DNA of 64,000 bases. Origin: Bog-159 sp050011755. Lineage in GTDB: Bacteria > Acidobacteriota > Terriglobia > Bryobacterales > Bryobacteraceae. Location of the stretch: positions 14,112 to 78,111 of the forward strand of contig JBEKIM010000005.1 of the NCBI GenBank assembly GCA_050011755.1, read 5' to 3'. A program made the translations under genes and the position numbers. This document shows, one piece after another, positions 51,598-60,073 of this stretch. Below the pieces are notes generated by a model, which did no database searches, was not told the origin of the DNA, and saw nothing but the letters and a program-made list of their open reading frames with translations. Each line of letters starts with the position of its first letter. Within the stretch, counting starts at the first letter, position 1.

Positions 51598-53211
51598 ATG
51601 CCCTCGACTTCCACCGTTCTCACCGCTCTGGCCGTCGTAACTATGGCCGCGGCCTTTCCCGTGCAAGTGCCCGCGCAGGTCAAGCAGAGCCCAATCCCCC
51701 GCATCGTGAAAAAAGACGCACGCTTCGCCCTCTTTGTGGACGACGCCCCTTACCTGATTTTGGGCGCCCAGGTGCATAACTCCAGCGACTGGCCCGCTAT
51801 GTCCGCGAAAGTCTGGCCCGCCATGGAGTATCTCAACGTTAACACCGTTGAAATTCCGGTTTACTGGGAACAGTTCGAGCCCAGGCCCGGGCAGTACGAC
51901 TACACCGCGATCGACAGACTCCTGACCGAAGCGCGCCAGCATCGCGTCCGCCTGGTGCTGCTCTGGTTTGGAACCTGGAAGAACGGCAGCCAGCACTATA
52001 TGCCCGAGTGGATGAAACTAGCCCCCGACCGCTATCCGCACATGGTCGATAAGGACGCGCATCCGGTGGACTCCCCTTCGCCCTACGCCGCCGCCTCGCT
52101 CGAAGCGGATAAGGCTGCGTTCACCGCGTTCATGCGCCATCTGAAAGCCGCCGACCCGCAGCGCACCGTCATCATGGTCCAGGTGGAGAACGAGCCAGGC
52201 ACCTGGGGCAGCGTGCGCGATTATTCGCCGGCCGCACAGAAACTCTTCGAATCGCCCGTGCCGCCCGAGATTTTGAAGGCGATGCAGGTGAAGGCCGCGC
52301 CGCCCTCCGCGAACTGGCAGGAAGCCTTTGGGCCGGAGGGCGAGGTTTGTTTCCACGCGTGGTCGGTCGCGAAATATGTGGGACAAGTGGCTGCCGCCGG
52401 AAAAGCCGTTTATCCGCTGCCGCTCTATGCGAATGCGGCTCTGCGCGATCCGCTCAAGCCGGGCGCGCCCGGCAGTTACGAGAGCGGCGGCCCTACCGAT
52501 AACGTGCTGCCCATCTGGAAGGTCGCGGCGCCTGCCCTCGATATTCTGGCGCCCGATATTTATGAGAGCAACGACGCCGCATATCTCAAGGTTCTGGAAC
52601 TCTATCACCGCGACGACAACCCGCTATTCGTGCCCGAGACCGCCGGCGAGGGCAAGGCTCGCTTCTTCTTTGCGGCGCTGGGACTGCAGGCCATCGGATA
52701 TTCGCCCTTCGGCATGGATTACACGCGGAACCGCAGCGCCGAAGAAGAATCCAAACCGCGGGAGGAGTTCCTAACTCCCTGGGCCATGAACTATAAGTTA
52801 GTCGGCCCCATGCAGCGGGAAGTCGCCCGCCTCAATTTCGAAGGCAAGTTACAGGCCGTGGCGGAGCAAAAAGACAAGATCACCGAGACGTTGTCGTTTG
52901 GCCCTTGGAACGCGGTAGTGTCGTACGGGGCGTCGCGCAACAATCGCGCCGTCGGGAACAAGCAACCCGCGGGACGCGTCCTGGTCGCACAGCTCAAGGA
53001 CAACCAGTTTCTGGTGGCCGGATATCATTGCCGCGTCGACTTCAGTCCGGCTGCCGCCGGCCAACACCGGCAGTTCCTGCGTGTCGATGAAGGGACCTAT
53101 GAGAACGGCGTGTTCAAGTTCCTGCGCATCTGGAATGGCGACGAGACAGACTGGGGACTCAATTTCGGCGCGGAACCAGTGGTGTTGCACGTCTCGCTGG
53201 CCACGTACTAA
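51598..53211 (+). CDS. Secreted GH35/42-like beta-galactosidase-type glycosidase (DUF5597 type)
   Basis: This 537-residue enzyme starts at 51598, 7 bases after AGGAG. It has a signal peptide ending VPAQ. A TIM barrel (about 35-390) contains FALFVDDAPYLILGAQVHNS and VPVYWEQFEP-like NTVEIPVYWEQFEP. The acid/base is predicted E199 in VENEPG and the nucleophile E347 in VPETAGEG. The C-terminal 150 residues are beta-rich and fit DUF5597. The probable activity is exo-galactosidase on plant polysaccharide, with specificity unproven. It is well placed beside the GH97 gene, though the two converge. Confidence 0.88.
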   Translation: MPSTSTVLTALAVVTMAAAFPVQVPAQVKQSPIPRIVKKDARFALFVDDAPYLILGAQVHNSSDWPAMSAKVWPAMEYLNVNTVEIPVYWEQFEPRPGQYDYTAIDRLLTEARQHRVRLVLLWFGTWKNGSQHYMPEWMKLAPDRYPHMVDKDAHPVDSPSPYAAASLEADKAAFTAFMRHLKAADPQRTVIMVQVENEPGTWGSVRDYSPAAQKLFESPVPPEILKAMQVKAAPPSANWQEAFGPEGEVCFHAWSVAKYVGQVAAAGKAVYPLPLYANAALRDPLKPGAPGSYESGGPTDNVLPIWKVAAPALDILAPDIYESNDAAYLKVLELYHRDDNPLFVPETAGEGKARFFFAALGLQAIGYSPFGMDYTRNRSAEEESKPREEFLTPWAMNYKLVGPMQREVARLNFEGKLQAVAEQKDKITETLSFGPWNAVVSYGASRNNRAVGNKQPAGRVLVAQLKDNQFLVAGYHCRVDFSPAAAGQHRQFLRVDEGTYENGVFKFLRIWNGDETDWGLNFGAEPVVLHVSLATY

Positions 53212-53225
53212 GTTCATCGAAATTT

Positions 53226-53357
53226 GGAGGGCGGGCAATCCTGCCCGCAGCCGGCTTTTAGCCGGCTCCTGGACTTTGGACTCTGGTGGGGCCACCCGTG
53301 GCGCGCGCTTCAGCGTGCCGGCGGGACTTTAAGTCCCACTTCAGCCGGCTTTTAGCC
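53226..53357. repeat. Palindrome family cluster between two hydrolases
   Basis: GGGCGGGCAATCCTGCCCGC with AGCCGGCTTTTAGCCGGCT is at 53229-53268, nearly the same as the copy inside the caspase-fold gene. GCGCGCTTCAGCGTGC, GCGGGACTTTAAGTCCCAC and a second AGCCGGCTTTTAGCCGGCT follow at 53300-53361. They fill the gap between two converging hydrolase genes. Confidence 0.85.
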
Positions 53358-53407
53358 GGCTCTTGCCATGTCACTCATCGCCGCGCGAAAGTGGACATCA
53401 CGATGCT

Positions 53408-55474
53408 TCAGCGAACCGGGACGAGCCGTATGGCGCTGCCCCCGCCCGGCGCCAGTTTCAACTTCAAAACCGTGCGGGAATTGACCTGGCGTTTCTCGAA
53501 AATCGAATCTTTGGGCTGCGTCGCGGCTGCCGGTCCGTCGGCGTAGATCTCGGCATTGTACGCGCCATTCCCCAGAAACGTCAGCGGCACGTCGAGCTCT
53601 CTTGCATCCCAATTTGTGATGCTGCCGACAAACCATTCAGACCCATGCCGCCGTGCGATAGTGATGTACTGCGGCGGCACGCCGTTCAGAACGCGGGTCT
53701 CGTCCCAACTGGCCGGAACCGCCTTCAGGAATTCCGTCTCTTTCTGGCCATCGTAGGCATCCGGGGAATCCGAGACCATCTGCAAGCCGCTCTCGAAAAC
53801 GACGTATAGCGCGGTTTGATGAATGCGCGTGCCCATCACCATAGGCGCCACATTGCGCGCGACGAAGTCCTCGCGCGTCACGTTGTCGAAGCCGCCGGGC
53901 GTATAGTCCATGGGTCCCGCCAACATCCGGGTGAAGGCCAGAGTTACATTGTGCGTGGGAGTCTCTCGCGCGCTCCACTTGTTGTACTCGGCGCCCATGA
54001 CGCCCTCACGCGTGAGCACGTTGGGATACGTGCGTGTCATCCCATCCGGCTTGAACGCGCCGTGGAAGTCAACCATCAGGTGGTGTTCCGCCGCTTTCTG
54101 CGCGGCGGTCCGGTACCAGTTCACCATGGACTGATCCGTGCGGTCCATGAAGTCGATCTTCACGCCGGCGATGCCCCACTTCTCGTACTGCCCGAAGGCG
54201 TCGGCCATCTGATCGTACATGTCCCGAAAATGAGCCCATAGCCAGATGCGGACCCCCTTGGATTTGGCGTACTCGACCAGCATCGGCATATCGATGGCCG
54301 CAATGGTCTTGGTCAGGTCGGACCGGCCGCGCCGCGAGTAGCCCGACGAACCGGGCGTCGCCGGCAGGCTAGCCGACCAGCCGGCGTCGATCAGCATGTA
54401 CTCGAACTTGTTGCGCGCGGCAAAGTCGATGTAGAACTTCATGGTTTCGTTGTTCATGCCGGCTTTGGCAACGCCCTTGGCACGGCTGCCGTTCCACCAG
54501 TCCCAGGCGGTCTTGCCCGGCTTAATCCAGGACGTGTCTCCGATGGCACTCGGCGGATTCAAGTTGAGCACCATGTTCGATTCCACCAGACGTCCGGGTT
54601 GATCCGCGATCATCAGTACGCGCCAGCCCGATTTCACGGGAGGTTGCGCGATCACCGATACCTTCTGGGCGTCCGAACGGGGGTCGAAAGACGGGGCGGT
54701 CGCCGCGGACGTGTTCACGTCCTCCACGCGGGTCGCCAGGCGCGGCGCCAACGTCTGGCCGTCGAACGCAGTCACGAACAGGTTGGGATAGTTTTCCAAA
54801 TCCGCTTCGGTCAAACCGACCCAGGCGACTCCAGGCACTTCCAAAAGAAGCGGGAGGTTGACGAGGTACTCGGGATGCAATCCGCCGATCGTCAACTCGT
54901 GATAGTCGTCCTCGTTGCTGGTCTGAAATCCGCGCGAAATGAGAGCGAAAGTGTTGGCGTCCTTAGAAAAGCGGAACTGCGTGGCCTCGTTCAGGATGCG
55001 CAGTTCCGTGACGGAGGGCTGCTCTGGAACGATGTAGCGGAAGGCGATGCCGTCGTCGTATGCGCGAGCTTCGACGGTGAGGCGGCGGCCGGCAGCCCCC
55101 ATCTCGACGGTCTGTACGGTAACGGCCTTGAAATGATCGCGGATGGAACTGGCTTTGCCTGAGATCGGCGTCCAGGTTTCGTCGTGGCTGGATAACTGCG
55201 ACGACTCTATCCGGATAGCTGGACCCAGCGCGGGGGATCCCTCGATTTCGAGGCCGAGGTTCGACCACCGTAGGACTGGCTGACCGCGAAAATCGACGCG
55301 ATACGCGAGTTGACCGCCCGCCGCCTGGACGGACTGGCCTTTTACCGTGGCGATCGAAATCTCCAGCGCCCCGTCCGGCGACTTGAGCGCCACCGGTTCC
55401 GTTTGCGCCGTGGCCGTGACCACGGCCAAGAGCAGAGGGAACGCGATTCTGACGACTTTCAGATCGTAAAACAT
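53408..55474 (-). CDS. Secreted GH97 glycoside hydrolase, retaining type
   Basis: This 688-residue enzyme starts at 55474 (MFYDLKVVR) after GGGAGAA. It has a signal peptide to about residue 25, an N-terminal beta-sandwich, a TIM barrel (about 270-580) and a C-terminal beta domain. KIDFMD holds D441 and EGVMGAEYNKW holds E496. This 55-residue spacing equals the Asp nucleophile to Glu acid/base distance of retaining GH97 alpha-galactosidases; inverting SusB-type enzymes lack this Asp. An alpha-galactosidase role is thus favoured. It is divergent from the corrinoid operon. Confidence 0.92.
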   Translation of the reverse strand: MFYDLKVVRIAFPLLLAVVTATAQTEPVALKSPDGALEISIATVKGQSVQAAGGQLAYRVDFRGQPVLRWSNLGLEIEGSPALGPAIRIESSQLSSHDETWTPISGKASSIRDHFKAVTVQTVEMGAAGRRLTVEARAYDDGIAFRYIVPEQPSVTELRILNEATQFRFSKDANTFALISRGFQTSNEDDYHELTIGGLHPEYLVNLPLLLEVPGVAWVGLTEADLENYPNLFVTAFDGQTLAPRLATRVEDVNTSAATAPSFDPRSDAQKVSVIAQPPVKSGWRVLMIADQPGRLVESNMVLNLNPPSAIGDTSWIKPGKTAWDWWNGSRAKGVAKAGMNNETMKFYIDFAARNKFEYMLIDAGWSASLPATPGSSGYSRRGRSDLTKTIAAIDMPMLVEYAKSKGVRIWLWAHFRDMYDQMADAFGQYEKWGIAGVKIDFMDRTDQSMVNWYRTAAQKAAEHHLMVDFHGAFKPDGMTRTYPNVLTREGVMGAEYNKWSARETPTHNVTLAFTRMLAGPMDYTPGGFDNVTREDFVARNVAPMVMGTRIHQTALYVVFESGLQMVSDSPDAYDGQKETEFLKAVPASWDETRVLNGVPPQYITIARRHGSEWFVGSITNWDARELDVPLTFLGNGAYNAEIYADGPAAATQPKDSIFEKRQVNSRTVLKLKLAPGGGSAIRLVPVR

Positions 55475-55530
55475 GTTCTCCCTTAGACTAGTACACGGCA
55501 CGGCTCGGAAGGCGGCAGCCCGAAGATAAA

Positions 55531-55559
55531 TTGGCATGGCGTTGCAGCGATGCTATAAA
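55531..55559 (+). promoter_or_regulatory. Sigma-70-like promoter of the corrinoid operon
   Basis: TTGGCA (55531-55536), a 17-base spacer and TATAAA (55554-55559) form a good promoter. Transcription would begin near 55566, next to the TTG at 55567, so the first gene may be leaderless. No cobalamin riboswitch is visible in the 92 bases available. Confidence 0.5.
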
Positions 55560-55566
55560 ATACGTC

Positions 55567-56844
55567 TTGAGCGAAACCGGCGTTTCTTCGCGGAACAGGT
55601 TGCGCACTGCCCTGGAACACCGCGAACCGGATCGGATTCCGCTGGATTTCGGCAGCACCGCCGTAACGGGTGTGCACGTGAGTTGCATAGCGGCTCTGCG
55701 CCGCTACTACGGGCTATCTCCGGGGCCGGTAAAGGTGCACGAACCCTACCAGATGTTGGGCCTGGTGGAAGACGATCTGCGCGCGGCGATGGGCATCGAC
55801 GTCACCGGCGTGTTCCCGCGCAAGACCATGTTCGGCTCGTCCGCCGCGGACTGGAAAGAATGGAACTTTCGCGGCCTGGACGTGCTGGTGCCGACGGATT
55901 TCCGCATCACCACCGAGCCGGACGGCGACATCCTGATTTATCCGGAAGGGGACCGGACGGCGGCGCCCAGCGCCCGCATGCCGATGGGCAGCGCGTTCTT
56001 CGACACCATCGTCCGGCAGCCGGAAATCGACGAAGAAAAACTCGATCCGGCGGACAACCTGGAAGAGTTTTCGCCCGTTTCCGAAGAAGACCTGGGGCAC
56101 CTCCAGCGCTCCGCGCGCGGGGCCCGGTTGAGCGGCTACGGTGTGGCCGCGTCGTTCGGCGGTACGGCATTCGGCGATATCGCGCTGGTGCCGGCGCCGT
56201 TTCTGAAGAACCCGAAAGGCATTCGGGACGTCACCGAATGGTACATCTCCACGCGCACCCGGCGCGGCTACATCCACAGCATCTTCGAGCGGCAGTGCGA
56301 AATCGGCATCGCGAATCTGGCGCGGATTCATGCGCGCATCGGCGATGCGGTCGACTGCGTGTTTCTCTGCGGCACCGATTTTGGCACGCAGACATCCGCG
56401 TTCTGCTCGGTCGGCACCTTCCGCGAACTGTGGTTCCCCTATTACAAGCGCGTCAACGATTGGGTGCACGCCCACACTTCGTGGAAGTGTTTCAAACATT
56501 CCTGCGGCAGCGTGGAGCGATTCTTCGAGAGCTTCATCGAAGCCGGGTTCGACATTATCAATCCGGTGCAGTGCTCGGCGGCCGGAATGGAGCCGGCCGA
56601 ATTGAAGCGCAAGTACGGAGCGCGCCTGGTGTTCTGGGGCGGCGGCGTGGACACCCAGAAGACCCTGCCCTTCGGTACGCCGCAACAGGTGCGCGAGGAA
56701 GTGCTGCGGCGCTGCGAGATCTTCGCGCCCGGCGGTGGTTTCGTTTTCAACGCGATCCACAATTTGCAGGCCGGCACTCCCGTGGAGAATCTCGTCGCCA
56801 TGCTCGATGCCGTCCACGAATTCAACGGAGTTGCGCATGCCTGA
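55567..56844 (+). CDS. UroD-family corrinoid methyltransferase 1
   Basis: This 425-residue protein belongs to the uroporphyrinogen-decarboxylase-like methyltransferases (MtaA/CmuA type). SRNRLRTALEHREPDRIPLD is the usual N-terminus, which places the start near TTG 55567; no ribosome site is seen. The predicted metal ligands are H311 and C313 in FKHSCGS and, in place of the usual Cys, H398 in FNAIHNLQAGTP. This His variant suggests a substrate other than methylthiol or methylcobamide exchange of MtaA. It is the first gene of the operon and overlaps the corrinoid protein gene by 8 bases. Donor methylation substrate unknown. Confidence 0.85.
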   Translation: MSETGVSSRNRLRTALEHREPDRIPLDFGSTAVTGVHVSCIAALRRYYGLSPGPVKVHEPYQMLGLVEDDLRAAMGIDVTGVFPRKTMFGSSAADWKEWNFRGLDVLVPTDFRITTEPDGDILIYPEGDRTAAPSARMPMGSAFFDTIVRQPEIDEEKLDPADNLEEFSPVSEEDLGHLQRSARGARLSGYGVAASFGGTAFGDIALVPAPFLKNPKGIRDVTEWYISTRTRRGYIHSIFERQCEIGIANLARIHARIGDAVDCVFLCGTDFGTQTSAFCSVGTFRELWFPYYKRVNDWVHAHTSWKCFKHSCGSVERFFESFIEAGFDIINPVQCSAAGMEPAELKRKYGARLVFWGGGVDTQKTLPFGTPQQVREEVLRRCEIFAPGGGFVFNAIHNLQAGTPVENLVAMLDAVHEFNGVAHA

Positions 56845-57472
56845 TCTGGAAAAACTACATGAAGCCGTAATCGAGGGAGATTGGAAGGCCGCGGCTGCGG
56901 CGACCGAGGGCGCGCTGGCCGCCGGCGTGACTCCGCTCGCGATCGTGACCGGATGCCTGGTGCCCGCCATGGACGAAGTGGGCCGCCGCTTCGAATGCGA
57001 AGAGTATTTCGTTCCCGAAATGCTACTGTCGGCGCGGGCCATGAAGGCTTCCATGGCGATTGTCCGTCCGTTGCTGGCGGCGGGTGGCACCGAACCGGTG
57101 GGGCGCGTGGTGATCGGGACGGTGAAGGGCGATCTGCACGATATTGGAAAGAACCTGGTGGCGTCCATGCTGGAAGGCGGGGGCTTCGAGGTGATCGACC
57201 TGGGCGCGGATGTGTCGCCGGAGCGTTTCGTCGAGGCAGCCGGCGCGCGCCACGCAAACCTGGTAGCGCTCTCGGCGCTGCTGACGGTGACCATGACTTC
57301 GATGAAAACCACCATCGACGCCTTCCATGCGGCGGGGCTGCGCGGGCAGGTGAAGATCATGGTGGGCGGCGCGCCCGTCACGCAACAGTACGCCGATTCG
57401 ATAGGGGCCGACGGCTATGGTGAAAGCGCGGGGGCCGCGGTGGCGCTGGCGCGCAAACTGGTGGCCGCGTGA
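56837..57472 (+). CDS. Corrinoid (B12-binding) methyl carrier protein
   Basis: This 211-residue protein has an N-terminal helical cap (about 1-85) and a Rossmann B12-binding domain. DLHDIGKN contains the lower axial ligand H101 (DxHxxG), and LSALLTVTMTSMK and VMVGGAPVTQQ-like KIMVGGAPVT follow. This is the MtbC/MtaC type carrier and the methyl shuttle of the operon. It overlaps both neighbours. The start ATG at 56837 agrees with family length. Confidence 0.95.
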   Translation: MPDLEKLHEAVIEGDWKAAAAATEGALAAGVTPLAIVTGCLVPAMDEVGRRFECEEYFVPEMLLSARAMKASMAIVRPLLAAGGTEPVGRVVIGTVKGDLHDIGKNLVASMLEGGGFEVIDLGADVSPERFVEAAGARHANLVALSALLTVTMTSMKTTIDAFHAAGLRGQVKIMVGGAPVTQQYADSIGADGYGESAGAAVALARKLVAA

Positions 57473-58347
57473 ACCGGCTGCGCGATTGGCTGGCGGCCGG
57501 TGTATTCATCACGGACGGGGCGTGGGGTACGGAGTTGCAAGCGCGCGGCCTGGCCCCCGGCGCGGCGCCGGACCTTTGGAATCTTACCCATCCTGAGATC
57601 GTGGAAGACGTCGCGCGCGCCTATGTGGAAGCGGGCAGCCAGGTGATTCTGACCAACACATTCCGCGCCAACGCAGTGGCGATTGACGGTGACTTGGAGG
57701 CGATCAATCGCGCGGGTGTGGCGATTTCGAAGCGGGCAGCGGCGGGGCGCGCGCTGGTATTCGCATCGATCGGTCCGACTGGCAAAATGTTGATCGCGGG
57801 AGAAATCGGGGAGGAGCAAGCGCATGCGGCCTTCGCCGCGCAGGCCATGGCACTGGCGGCAGGGGGCGCGGATGCTCTGCTGATCGAAACCATGAGCGAC
57901 ATCGCGGAGGCCCGCCTGGCGGTGGCTGCGGCCCGCGGCACGGGGCTGCCTGTCATCGCCTCTTTCGCGTTCGACTCCGGCAGGCACAAGGACCGCACCA
58001 TGACCGGTGCGACGCCGGAGGCCGTGGCTGCGGCGATGCGGGAAGCCGGTGCGGACGCGGTCGGCGCCAACTGCGGCGTAGGCGTAGGGCAGGCCGCTGC
58101 GATCTGCCTGCGCTTACGGGCCGCATGCGATCTGCCGGTCTGGATCAAGCCGAATGCAGGCTTGCCCATCATGGAAGAAACGCCGGAAGGCGTCGCCATC
58201 CGGTATGGCACGTCACCGGAGTTCTTCGCTTCGCACTATGCGGCGCTGTGCGATGCCGGCGCTTCGTTTGTGGGCGGCTGCTGCGGTTCGACGCCGGATT
58301 TTGTGCGCGCCCTCGTCGCCGCCAGAGCCAACTCCCGATGCGTCTGA
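57469..58347 (+). CDS. Homocysteine S-methyltransferase-type zinc enzyme
   Basis: This 292-residue TIM-barrel protein resembles the homocysteine domain of MetH and BHMT. It starts at a GTG overlapping the previous stop. FITDGAWGTELQARGL begins the barrel. The zinc ligands are C202 in GANCGVG and C271/C272 in VGGCCGS. The expected reaction is methyl transfer from the corrinoid protein to homocysteine. No methyltetrahydrofolate-binding domain accompanies it. Homocysteine is inferred from the conserved site; another thiol is possible. Confidence 0.9.
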   Translation: MNRLRDWLAAGVFITDGAWGTELQARGLAPGAAPDLWNLTHPEIVEDVARAYVEAGSQVILTNTFRANAVAIDGDLEAINRAGVAISKRAAAGRALVFASIGPTGKMLIAGEIGEEQAHAAFAAQAMALAAGGADALLIETMSDIAEARLAVAAARGTGLPVIASFAFDSGRHKDRTMTGATPEAVAAAMREAGADAVGANCGVGVGQAAAICLRLRAACDLPVWIKPNAGLPIMEETPEGVAIRYGTSPEFFASHYAALCDAGASFVGGCCGSTPDFVRALVAARANSRCV

Positions 58348-59066
58348 AGCTGATCAGTTGCGAAGTGTTGTTCCGCGAGATGTGCGATGCTTGTGCGCAC
58401 TCGCCGCACCAGGTGGACGTGGAGTTTCTGCCCAAGGGATTGCACGACCTGGGCCGCCAAGCGATGGCCGCCCGAATTCAGGAAGTTGTGGACGGCACTG
58501 CCGCGGGCGTCTATCAGGCGATTCTGCTCGGCTATGGGCTTTGCGGCAATGGCCTCGACGGACTCACCGCGCGGCATACGCGCCTGGTGTTGCCGCGCGC
58601 GCACGATTGTATCGCGCTGCTGATGGGCAGCCGCGAACGCTACCAGGCGTATTTCGAGCGCAATCCCGGCACTTTTTACCGGTCCACCGGCTGGCTTGAG
58701 CGCGGCCAGGGCTTGCAGCAATTGACCCACGACACCATGGGGTTCGACGAACCGCTGGAGGCCATGATCCGGAAATACGGCGAAGACAACGGGCGCTATC
58801 TGTACGAAGAGCTGACTCGCTATCGCGCGCAATACAGCAAACTGACGTTCATAGAAACGGGATTGGAGGCGGGCGGAAAGTTCGCCGTGGAGGCCGCCGC
58901 GGAAGCCGGGCAAAAGGGCTGGGGCTTCGAACGATTGGCGGGCGATCTGGCATGGCTGCGGCGGTTGGTGGACGGGGAGTGGCCGGACGCCGAGTTTGCC
59001 ATCGCCGAACCCGGCCAACGCATCGCGGCCAGCTACGACAGCGGCGTGCTGAAGGTGCAGCCATGA
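58338..59066 (+). CDS. DUF1638 protein
   Basis: This 242-residue protein starts at 58338, 10 bases inside the previous gene. It begins LKLISCEVLFREMCDACAHS and has the Cys-containing N-terminus of DUF1638, then LLGYGLCGNGLDGL and RAHDCIALLMGS. Four to five conserved cysteines suggest metal or cofactor binding. DUF1638 genes often lie next to corrinoid methyltransferases, but no reaction is known. It sits between the homocysteine enzyme and methyltransferase 2 in this operon. Confidence 0.87.
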   Translation: MRLKLISCEVLFREMCDACAHSPHQVDVEFLPKGLHDLGRQAMAARIQEVVDGTAAGVYQAILLGYGLCGNGLDGLTARHTRLVLPRAHDCIALLMGSRERYQAYFERNPGTFYRSTGWLERGQGLQQLTHDTMGFDEPLEAMIRKYGEDNGRYLYEELTRYRAQYSKLTFIETGLEAGGKFAVEAAAEAGQKGWGFERLAGDLAWLRRLVDGEWPDAEFAIAEPGQRIAASYDSGVLKVQP

Positions 59067-60073
59067 CGGGGAAGGAACGCATTCTTCGGAAGCTGCGCGG
59101 CGAGCCGGCCGATTCGCTGCCGTTGATGCCCATCACCATGATGTTCGCCGCAGACCTGGCCGGAGTGCGCTACGGCGATTACGCGCGCAACCATCGCGTG
59201 CTGGCCGATGCGCAGGTGGCCGTGGCCGAACGCTTCGGCTTCGATCATGTCTCGGCGATCTCCGATCCCGCGCGGGAAGCGTCGGACTTAGGCGCCACCG
59301 TAGAATGGTTCGACGACCAGCCACCCGCCATTGTGGAAAGCCGCGCGCTCCTGGATGAAAAGCGCAAGCTGGCGGACCTGCGCCTGCCCGATCCGGCCGC
59401 GCCCGGCCGCATGCGCGATCGCGTGGAGGCGGTCCGGTCGCTCGCGCAACGCGCCGGCGCCACGCGGATCGTGGAAGGGTGGGTGGAAGGGCCATGCGCC
59501 ATGAGCGCCGATCTGCGCGGGCTGAACACGCTCATGCTGGATTTCTTCGACGATCCGGCCTTTGTGGAAGCCCTGCTCGACTTCACGGTGCGCATGGAAA
59601 TTGAGTTCGCGCGGGCCCAGGTGGAGGCCGGCGCCAGCCTGATCGGAATCGGCGACGCCGCGGCTTCACTGATCGGGCCCAAGCTTTATATGGCGTTCGT
59701 GCTGCCCTGCGAGCAAAGGCTGATCGCGTCCATTCGTGCGTCGGGCGTGCCGGTGCGCCTGCATATCTGCGGCAACACGAAGCGGATTGTGGAAGGCATG
59801 GGGCAAACGGGAGCCGATATCATCGACCTGGATTTTCCGACGCCGCTCGACCATGCGCGCCGCGCCATGCGGGAAACACAGATGCTGCTCGGCAATATCG
59901 ATCCGGTACGGGCCTTGCGGGACGGCACGCCGGAATCCGTGGAAGCCGCGCTGGCGGAGTGCCACCGGCAGGCGGGGGCGGCTTACATATGCGGCGCCGG
60001 CTGCGAAGTGCCGCGCGGCACGCCGCACGCCAACGTGGAAGCCATGGCGCGGTTCGCGCGCAGCCGCTCGTGA
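59063..60073 (+). CDS. UroD-family corrinoid methyltransferase 2
   Basis: This 336-residue protein is a second MtaA/MtbA/CmuA-like methyltransferase, starting in an ATGA overlap with DUF1638. Its zinc site is canonical: H234 and C236 in RLHICGN and C314 in ICGAGCEVP; the spacing is nearly identical to the H237-C239-C316 site of MtbA. It is shorter than methyltransferase 1 and differs from it in the third ligand. One of the two should remove the methyl from the donor and load the corrinoid protein. The other could serve a second donor or acceptor. Confidence 0.9.
   Translation: MTGKERILRKLRGEPADSLPLMPITMMFAADLAGVRYGDYARNHRVLADAQVAVAERFGFDHVSAISDPAREASDLGATVEWFDDQPPAIVESRALLDEKRKLADLRLPDPAAPGRMRDRVEAVRSLAQRAGATRIVEGWVEGPCAMSADLRGLNTLMLDFFDDPAFVEALLDFTVRMEIEFARAQVEAGASLIGIGDAAASLIGPKLYMAFVLPCEQRLIASIRASGVPVRLHICGNTKRIVEGMGQTGADIIDLDFPTPLDHARRAMRETQMLLGNIDPVRALRDGTPESVEAALAECHRQAGAAYICGAGCEVPRGTPHANVEAMARFARSRS

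Noticed and set aside
55475..55566. Cobalamin riboswitch before the corrinoid operon
   Set aside because: The 92-base gap is too short and has no B12-box-like sequence.
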